Origin: Synechocystis sp. PCC 6714
Lineage (GTDB): Bacteria > Cyanobacteriota > Cyanobacteriia > Cyanobacteriales > Microcystaceae
Reading direction: 5' to 3'
Assembly: GCF_000478825.2 (NCBI RefSeq)
Contig: NZ_CP007542.1
Span: 1,302,001 to 1,366,000 of the forward strand
Length of the DNA stretch: 64,000 nucleotides
The translations under genes and the position numbers were made by a program. The notes beneath the pieces are model-generated. The model saw only the letters and a program-made list of their open reading frames with translations, did not search any database and had not been told where the DNA came from. This document shows positions 58,733-64,000 of the stretch, one piece after another. Within the stretch, counting starts at the first letter, position 1, and each line of letters starts with the position of its first letter.

Positions 58733-61700
58733 ATGTCCCCGATCTACCTAAATTTATTGCAATCAACCTCCTATCAGGTGGGGGGGAGCTTGGCCGCCAA
58801 CCATCCCAGCTACAGTCAACGGGAGGCGGATAAAGAACTATTGGCCCAGTTGCGGGGGGGCAAATTTTGCTATGTGTTCAACTGCCGGCAGATGGGCAAA
58901 TCTAGCCTACGGGTGCGTACCATGCATCAACTCCAACAGGATGGGGTGGTGTGTGTGTCCATTGACATTACCAGTTTGGGCACCGAAGCTGACCCACAGA
59001 AATGGTATAACGGCATTATTACCCAGCTTTACCTTGGTTTGCCTTTGGCGGGGAAGGTGGCCCTCAAGCCCTGGTTACGGGAGCGGGAACAACTCAGCCC
59101 GATCCAGAAGTTACGGGAATTTGTTGAAGCAGTTATTCTTCAGACCATTGGCGATCGCCAGATTGTCATTTTTATCGATGAAATTGATAAAGTATTGAGT
59201 CTGCCCTTTTCCCTGGATGACTTTTTTTCCTACATTCGTTTCTGCTATAACCAACGGGCTGATGACCGCGAATATAATCGCCTGAGTTTTGCCCTGTTTG
59301 GGGTGGCCACCCCTTCAGATTTAATTGATAACAAAACCCAAACGCCATTTAACATTGGCCAAGCCATTGCCCTAACAGGTTTTACCCTGACGGAAGCTCT
59401 GCCCCTGAGTGCTGGTTTGCCGGTGGACGAAGTTAGCGCCCAGGAAATTTTAAGGGAAATTCTAGTTTGGACAGGGGGTCAACCATTTTTAACCCAGAAG
59501 GTCTGTGAACTGGTGGCGGAAGCTTTACAGGAAGGGGATTTAGATTTCCAAGCTCAAACTATTCCTACTACCATTGCTCAACTGATTGAAGAAAAAATTA
59601 TCCGCCATTGGGAGTCTAACGATGAACCAGTGCATTTCCGCACCATTGGCGATCGCCTATTGAAAGATGAGGCCCGTAGTGGACAACTGTTGGGACTGTA
59701 CCAAGAAATTTTGCATCGGGGTTTTATCCCAGCGGACGATAGCGTCGAGCAAACCGTGTTACGTCTAACGGGACTGGTGGTGAAAATTGAGGGACAATTG
59801 CGACCCTATAACCCCATTTACCAAGCAATTTTTAATGCCCAATGGGTGAGCAAGGAACTGAACAAACTCCGGCCCTACGGCACCAACCTCCAAGCCTGGA
59901 TCAATTCCGACTACCAAGACTCCTCCCGGTTACTGCGGGGGGAAGCCCTACGGGAGGCATTGGCCTGGGCCAGCAGTAAAAACCTCAGCGGGGTGGATTA
60001 CCGCTACCTCAACGCCAGCCAAAATCAGGAACAGGAAGCTTCCCTAGCCGCCAACCAAATTTTGACCCAAGCTAACGTCAAGGCCAAACGGATGATTAGT
60101 TTTGGCATTGTGGTGCTGATGATGTCCCTGGGGGGGTCGGCGATCGCCTTGAGCCAGGCCTACTTTGCCACTCTCAAACAACAACGGAGCCAACAGGGTA
60201 CGGAGTTGCAACGGCTAGGCACCAGCGCCCAGCGGCAATTTACCTTTGATCAAATTCCAGGATTGGTGACAGCTTTGGAAGCGGGGCATCAACTCTATCA
60301 CCTGGTCAAAGCGGACGAAACCCTGAGCCAATATCCCGCCACCAGTCCTTTGGTCAGTTTGCAAAAAATCCTTAGTCAAATTGCCGAAAAAAATATTCTC
60401 ACAGGGCATAGGGATGGGGTCACTAGTGTGGCCATCAGCCCCCACAAGAATTTGATTGCTTCCGCTTCCCGGGATGGGGCGGTGCGGCTTTGGACTCCCC
60501 AGGGGGAATTTTTGCGGGAATTCACCGGCCATACAGGTAGTCTATACCGGGTGGCTTTTGCCCCCAATGGCAAGATTTTCGCCACCGCTGGTCAAGATCA
60601 AACGGTCAAAATTTGGGACCTAGACGGTAATCTACTCCAAACCCTTAGGGGCCATCAAGATTCTGTCTACAGCGTTAGCTTTAGCCCCGATGGGGAAACA
60701 TTAGTCTCCACTTCCCGGGATCGTACTGTGCGCCTTTGGCATTGGCGATCGGGAAAAACTTTGACTGTGCTGGCCGGGCATACCAAGTCCGTAGATGATG
60801 CCCAATTCAGCCCCGACGGCCAAACCCTAGTTAGTGTCTGTCGGGATGGGCAAATCCGCCTCTGGAATTTACAGGGCAATCTCATTCGTCAATTTGGTTT
60901 ACCGGACGTGGCTTTTTTTGGGGTGAGTTGGCATCCCCAGGGAAATTTGCTGGCAGTAGCGGGGGACGATGGCACCGTCAGGCTCTGGAATACCCAGGGA
61001 GAGATTAAAGCAACCCTATCGGGCCACGATGAGTTTGTCACCAGGGTTGTTTTTTCCCCCGATGGTAAGCACTTATTTTCCAGTAGCAGTAATGGTAGTG
61101 TGATCCACTGGTCCAGCGGTGGCAAAATGCTGAAAAAATACCAGAGTTACCCGGAGGCAATTTTTGGTTTGGACCTGGCTCGCAATGGTACCCTGCTGGC
61201 CATTGGCGCGGAAAATAATTTGGTCAAGTTGTGGGATATGACTCCCAAACCGGATCTGATTAGTCTCAATTTGCCCGGCATGCTTGGGGCTGTGGCGGAA
61301 AATGCCAATACCAACACCATTGCTTTGGCCATGGAAAATGAGCCCTTGATTTTGTTCAATACAGAGAATCAAAGCCGACAGGTTTTATCCGACACTAGGC
61401 AAAACTTTGATCGCCTACAGTTCAATGCCGATGGTCAATGGTTATTGGGGCAACGGGGTCGGGAATGGCAACTGTGGCGACGCCAAGCCGAGCTTAAACA
61501 GGTCAAAGTCTGGAGAACGGACATCGGCCGTGTTTACGATGTGGCCCTACGTACCAGCCCCCAATCCCCCCAGTTGGCGATCGCCATGGCCAGTGGCAGC
61601 GGAGAAATTTGGCTTTGGCAGGGGGAATATAACGAATATAAAAATGGTGATAGGGTTGATGGGGTTGAATTGGAAGACCCCATGGCTCTGGCCCTGGGTA

Positions 61701-62299
61701 ACAACGTGCAACGCAAAGAACCTATCCGTAGTACTAGCATTCACCCCACCTTGCCTCAATTAGCGGCTGGGGATGAACAGGGTAATCTCACCCTCTGGAA
61801 TTTCGACGGCAGCCTGATTAAAAGTATTGTCGCCCACGGTGATCGCCTCAATCAACTGCAATACAGCCCCAATGGCAAGTATTTGCTCAGCGCTGGAAGG
61901 GAAGGCACCGCCAAAATTTGGACTGTGGACGGCGAACTATTGCATACCCTGAGAAGTGACCCCCTACCCATCGACCAAATTGCCATTAGCCCCGACAGCC
62001 AATGGATTGCCACCGCCGCCAGTGATGGCATGGTTAGACTATGGGATCAACGGGGCAACCTGCGGGGAGAATTTACCAGTGCCTCCAGTTCATTATTGGG
62101 ACTAGGCTTTAACGAGGAAGGGCAATGGTTGCTTGCAGTGGGCCAGAACGGTGACCTCCAAAGTTGGCCCGTCACCCCAGAAAAAGAACGCCTCCGACAA
62201 CTGGTGGAACAGGGCTGTAACTGGTTAAAAGACTACTTAGCCACGGAAAGTCAGCCAGACCAATCATATTCCCCTGAATTCTGCCATGGTGACTGGTAA
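58733..62299 (+). CDS. AAA-like ATPase with membrane span and WD40 repeats
   Basis: This 1188-residue protein is read from ATG 58733 (MSPIYLNLLQSTSYQVGG); an in-frame TTG lies 15 codons earlier. The AAA_35-type N-terminal module has the variant P-loop FNCRQMGKSSLRVRTM near residues 45-60 and the acidic IVIFIDEIDKV. One transmembrane helix (about residues 452-475, SFGIVVLMMSLGGSAIALS) leads to about twelve WD40 repeats with GH...D...WD/LW periodicity, such as LTGHRDGVTSVAISP and FTGHTGSLYRVAFAP. This fusion is a large cyanobacterial paralog group. It may sense or scaffold at the membrane. Partners are not visible in the neighbourhood. Confidence 0.88.
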   Translation: MSPIYLNLLQSTSYQVGGSLAANHPSYSQREADKELLAQLRGGKFCYVFNCRQMGKSSLRVRTMHQLQQDGVVCVSIDITSLGTEADPQKWYNGIITQLYLGLPLAGKVALKPWLREREQLSPIQKLREFVEAVILQTIGDRQIVIFIDEIDKVLSLPFSLDDFFSYIRFCYNQRADDREYNRLSFALFGVATPSDLIDNKTQTPFNIGQAIALTGFTLTEALPLSAGLPVDEVSAQEILREILVWTGGQPFLTQKVCELVAEALQEGDLDFQAQTIPTTIAQLIEEKIIRHWESNDEPVHFRTIGDRLLKDEARSGQLLGLYQEILHRGFIPADDSVEQTVLRLTGLVVKIEGQLRPYNPIYQAIFNAQWVSKELNKLRPYGTNLQAWINSDYQDSSRLLRGEALREALAWASSKNLSGVDYRYLNASQNQEQEASLAANQILTQANVKAKRMISFGIVVLMMSLGGSAIALSQAYFATLKQQRSQQGTELQRLGTSAQRQFTFDQIPGLVTALEAGHQLYHLVKADETLSQYPATSPLVSLQKILSQIAEKNILTGHRDGVTSVAISPHKNLIASASRDGAVRLWTPQGEFLREFTGHTGSLYRVAFAPNGKIFATAGQDQTVKIWDLDGNLLQTLRGHQDSVYSVSFSPDGETLVSTSRDRTVRLWHWRSGKTLTVLAGHTKSVDDAQFSPDGQTLVSVCRDGQIRLWNLQGNLIRQFGLPDVAFFGVSWHPQGNLLAVAGDDGTVRLWNTQGEIKATLSGHDEFVTRVVFSPDGKHLFSSSSNGSVIHWSSGGKMLKKYQSYPEAIFGLDLARNGTLLAIGAENNLVKLWDMTPKPDLISLNLPGMLGAVAENANTNTIALAMENEPLILFNTENQSRQVLSDTRQNFDRLQFNADGQWLLGQRGREWQLWRRQAELKQVKVWRTDIGRVYDVALRTSPQSPQLAIAMASGSGEIWLWQGEYNEYKNGDRVDGVELEDPMALALGNNVQRKEPIRSTSIHPTLPQLAAGDEQGNLTLWNFDGSLIKSIVAHGDRLNQLQYSPNGKYLLSAGREGTAKIWTVDGELLHTLRSDPLPIDQIAISPDSQWIATAASDGMVRLWDQRGNLRGEFTSASSSLLGLGFNEEGQWLLAVGQNGDLQSWPVTPEKERLRQLVEQGCNWLKDYLATESQPDQSYSPEFCHGDW

Positions 62300-62521
62300 C
62301 TATTGGCTTCAGTCCACTGCTTATCTGGAATTGGCAAGGTGAAATGGTACTATTTCTGTCCTATTCCAAAGGCCTTTGTCCCTGAACAGGCCCGGGTATT
62401 TAAGAAGGCATCAGGCTATTTTGTAATGATCACTCCGCTCCGCGTTCCCCGTTGCTGTTTTTCCATTGTTCCGTCCTCGGGATAGGGGATAATTTAGACG
62501 AGAACATTAGGGAGCTTGACC

Positions 62522-62770
62522 ATGCAGAAAGCCGATGAATTTGCCATTCACCTATTTTTGACCAATGGTCATCGGGAGGAGGTGCGCTTCATGACTATTC
62601 AGGATTTTCAAAAATGGTACAGCAATGAAGTTGTGCCCAGACATGACTCCCAGGAATTTATCAATGTGCCGATTAAAAATGTCCAGGGTGAGTATATGGT
62701 GGTGCGGCCCTCGGCCATTGTGGCCATCCGAGTGGAGCCAATTTTCTTTGGCAGTGTGGAGCGTATGTAG
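62522..62770 (+). CDS. Conserved hypothetical protein upstream of ntcA
   Basis: This 82-residue protein is read from ATG 62522, seven bases after GGAG. It is a compact alpha/beta protein (ADEFAIHLFLTNGHREEVRF, FQKWYSNEVVP, YMVVRPSAIVAIRVEP). A similar small gene is adjacent to ntcA in related genomes, as far as I recall, suggesting a conserved neighbourhood. The gene ends 73 bases before ntcA, and the likely ntcA promoter lies in between. Its function is unknown. Confidence 0.75.
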   Translation: MQKADEFAIHLFLTNGHREEVRFMTIQDFQKWYSNEVVPRHDSQEFINVPIKNVQGEYMVVRPSAIVAIRVEPIFFGSVERM

Positions 62771-62779
62771 TCAATTGTG

Positions 62780-62785
62780 TATAAT
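62780..62785 (+). promoter_or_regulatory. -10 element of the ntcA promoter
   Basis: A perfect TATAAT lies 58 bases upstream of the ntcA ATG. No convincing -35 box is present at the usual distance, as is typical of promoters activated by a CRP-type protein. I could not find a full GTAN8TAC NtcA box; the nearest is GTA-N9-TAC at 62779-62793, which has one base too many. Confidence 0.45.
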
Positions 62786-62842
62786 CTCGATACAGAATGG
62801 GGTTTTGCACTTCCCTTGATGCCCCCATTACCGTGAGTGTCA

Positions 62843-63520
62843 ATGGACCAGTCCCTAACCCAAGATCGCCCTCTAGCGGCAGTTTTCCGACGCTTAGGCA
62901 ATGAGTTGATGCCCCCGGTGGTGGAAACTTTTGAGCGCAGTAAAACAATTTTTTTCCCCGGCGATCCGGCGGAGCGGGTTTATTTTTTGCTCAAGGGGGC
63001 GGTGAAGTTATCTCGAGTTTACGAGGCCGGTGAGGAAATTACCGTCGCTCTGTTGAGGGAGAACAGTGTTTTTGGGGTACTATCCTTAGTGACAGGGCAA
63101 CGTTCCGACCGTTTTTACCATGCGGTGGCGTTCACTCCGGTGGAGTTACTTTCTGCTCCTATTGAACAGGTGGAACAGGCCCTTAAGGAGCATCCTGACC
63201 TGTCATTGCTGATGTTGCAAGGGCTTTCTTCCCGCATTTTGCAGACGGAAATGATGATTGAAACCCTAGCTCACCGAGATATGGGTTCTCGTTTAGTTAG
63301 CTTTTTGTTAATCCTCTGTCGGGATTTTGGCGTACCGGCTCCAGACGGCATTCGCATTGACCTCAAGTTGTCTCACCAGGCGATCGCCGAAGCCATTGGT
63401 TCTACGAGGGTGACGGTGACCCGCTTGTTGGGGGACTTGCGGGAAGGCAATATGATCTCCATCACAAAAAAGAAAATTACTGTGCATAATCCCGTTGCTC
63501 TCAGTCAACAGTTTACCTAG
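62843..63520 (+). CDS. ntcA: Global nitrogen regulator NtcA
   Basis: NtcA is the CRP-family activator of nitrogen assimilation genes that senses 2-oxoglutarate. The 225-residue length from ATG 62843 equals that of other Synechocystis NtcA proteins. The N-terminal cyclic-nucleotide-type domain includes [20 protein letters not shown], and the C-terminal helix-turn-helix is [20 protein letters not shown], nearly invariant in cyanobacteria. It is followed after nine bases by the DUF3084 gene, forming an operon-like pair. No substitutions in the DNA-recognition helix are seen. Confidence 0.98.
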   Translation: MDQSLTQDRPLAAVFRRLGNELMPPVVETFERSKTIFFPGDPAERVYFLLKGAVKLSRVYEAGEEITVALLRENSVFGVLSLVTGQRSDRFYHAVAFTPVELLSAPIEQVEQALKEHPDLSLLMLQGLSSRILQTEMMIETLAHRDMGSRLVSFLLILCRDFGVPAPDGIRIDLKLSHQAIAEAIGSTRVTVTRLLGDLREGNMISITKKKITVHNPVALSQQFT

Positions 63521-63529
63521 CCCATCCCT

Positions 63530-64000
63530 ATGACCAGTGCTTATATTCTGGTTCTTTCTGTCCTAATTTTGGGCGGTATCATTGCTGCGTTGGGGGATCA
63601 TTTAGGCAGTAAGGTGGGCAAAGCTCGCCTGCGCTTATTTAAACTCCGCCCCCGACAAACAGCGGTGGTGCTGACGGTGATCACTGGCACTCTAATTTCT
63701 GCTTCCACCTTGGGTATTCTCTTCACTTTCAGCAAGTCCCTACGGGAGGGAGTATTTCAACTGGACGACATTCTTGGTCAGCTGAGGGTGGCCAAGGCAG
63801 AATTGGAGGAAGCGAGTCGGGCAAAGGAAGAAATTGAGTCGGAACTGAGTGCGGTGCGCCAAGAACAGCAGTTGGTACAGGAACGGAGTCGGGAGTTGGA
63901 CCGGAACTATAACCAAGCGTTGCAACTATTGCGGCGGGTGTCCCAGCAGTCCCGCAATCTGCGTCGAGAAGTGGCTAATCTTTCCACGGAGAGGGCAGAG
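63530..64000 (+). CDS. DUF3084 protein, C-terminus cut by window edge
   Basis: The first 157 codons are in the window, from ATG 63530 (MTSAYILVLSVLILGGIIAA). Two N-terminal transmembrane helices (about 5-22 and 45-65) enclose a basic loop (KVGKARLRLFKLRPRQ). A long coiled coil follows (from about residue 78, LGQLRVAKAELEEASRAKEE). This is the DUF3084 plan; the family is almost restricted to cyanobacteria and lies next to ntcA in Synechocystis as I recall. It may be a membrane-anchored structural coiled-coil protein. The function is unknown. Confidence 0.85.
   Translation, partial: MTSAYILVLSVLILGGIIAALGDHLGSKVGKARLRLFKLRPRQTAVVLTVITGTLISASTLGILFTFSKSLREGVFQLDDILGQLRVAKAELEEASRAKEEIESELSAVRQEQQLVQERSRELDRNYNQALQLLRRVSQQSRNLRREVANLSTERAE

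Noticed and set aside
62303-62485. Sixty-codon frame after the WD40 gene
   Set aside because: Composition is not protein-like, no ribosome-binding site is seen, and no motif is recognisable.
62779-62793. NtcA box upstream of ntcA
   Set aside because: The nearest half-sites are GTA and TAC with nine instead of eight bases between them and overlap the -10 box, so I do not call it.

Overview
The window comes from a unicellular cyanobacterium of the Synechocystis type, close to but not identical with PCC 6803. The signs are a ClpB1 of the usual 872 residues, NtcA followed by a DUF3084 gene, and frequent copies of the cyanobacterial HIP1 octamer GCGATCGC in the core genes. Core genes are interrupted by at least four mobile or defence blocks.

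Layout. (1) 1-6.4 kb is the right part of a filamentous (inovirus-type) prophage. Reading leftwards it has a ribbon-helix-helix repressor, a replication initiator, a 202-residue protein in the place of the ssDNA-binding protein, four tiny membrane proteins, a pVIII-like major coat precursor and a secreted pIII-like adsorption protein that runs off the edge. Reading rightwards, a consensus promoter leads to a 94-residue protein, a highly structured non-coding stretch and an IS110/Piv-type DEDD recombinase. No HIP1 site is seen here. (2) 6.6-10.0 kb is core: clpB and a DUF4230 gene. (3) 10.24-30.98 kb is a 20.7-kb integrative element in the 3' half of tRNA-Phe, bounded by perfect 75-bp repeats. 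It has a tyrosine integrase, a PrimPol-helicase, an XRE regulator with a palindromic operator, and a long rightward operon with a collagen-like fibre, about a dozen unrecognised virion-like proteins, an endolysin and holin-like membrane proteins. No terminase, portal or known capsid protein is recognisable. A remnant of the right end of a sibling element lies outside its left att site. Several small genes sit between an element gene and a duplicated in-frame copy of that gene's 3' end. (4) 31-37.8 kb is core: pepA, a cation exporter, sufE and an FGGY kinase, interrupted by an IS200/IS605 element (tnpA/tnpB). (5) 37.6-43.0 kb is an island with a NACHT NTPase, toxin/antitoxin-like small genes and a DUF2442 fragment; 37.8-42.6 kb has no HIP1 site. 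(6) 43-64 kb is core: pyrC, a methyltransferase, a 4172-residue surface protein, a DUF1275 membrane protein, an AAA-WD40 protein, ntcA and the start of a DUF3084 gene.

The most interesting signals are three. The first is a filamentous cyanobacterial prophage whose IS110-like recombinase is preceded by an RNA-like region resembling a bridge RNA: one compact hairpin, then two stems with large loops. The second is the tRNA-Phe element with an unrecognised virion module. The third is the repeated 3'-end-regenerating arrangement of small genes within that element. All protein functions are inferred from reading the sequence; no database search was possible.
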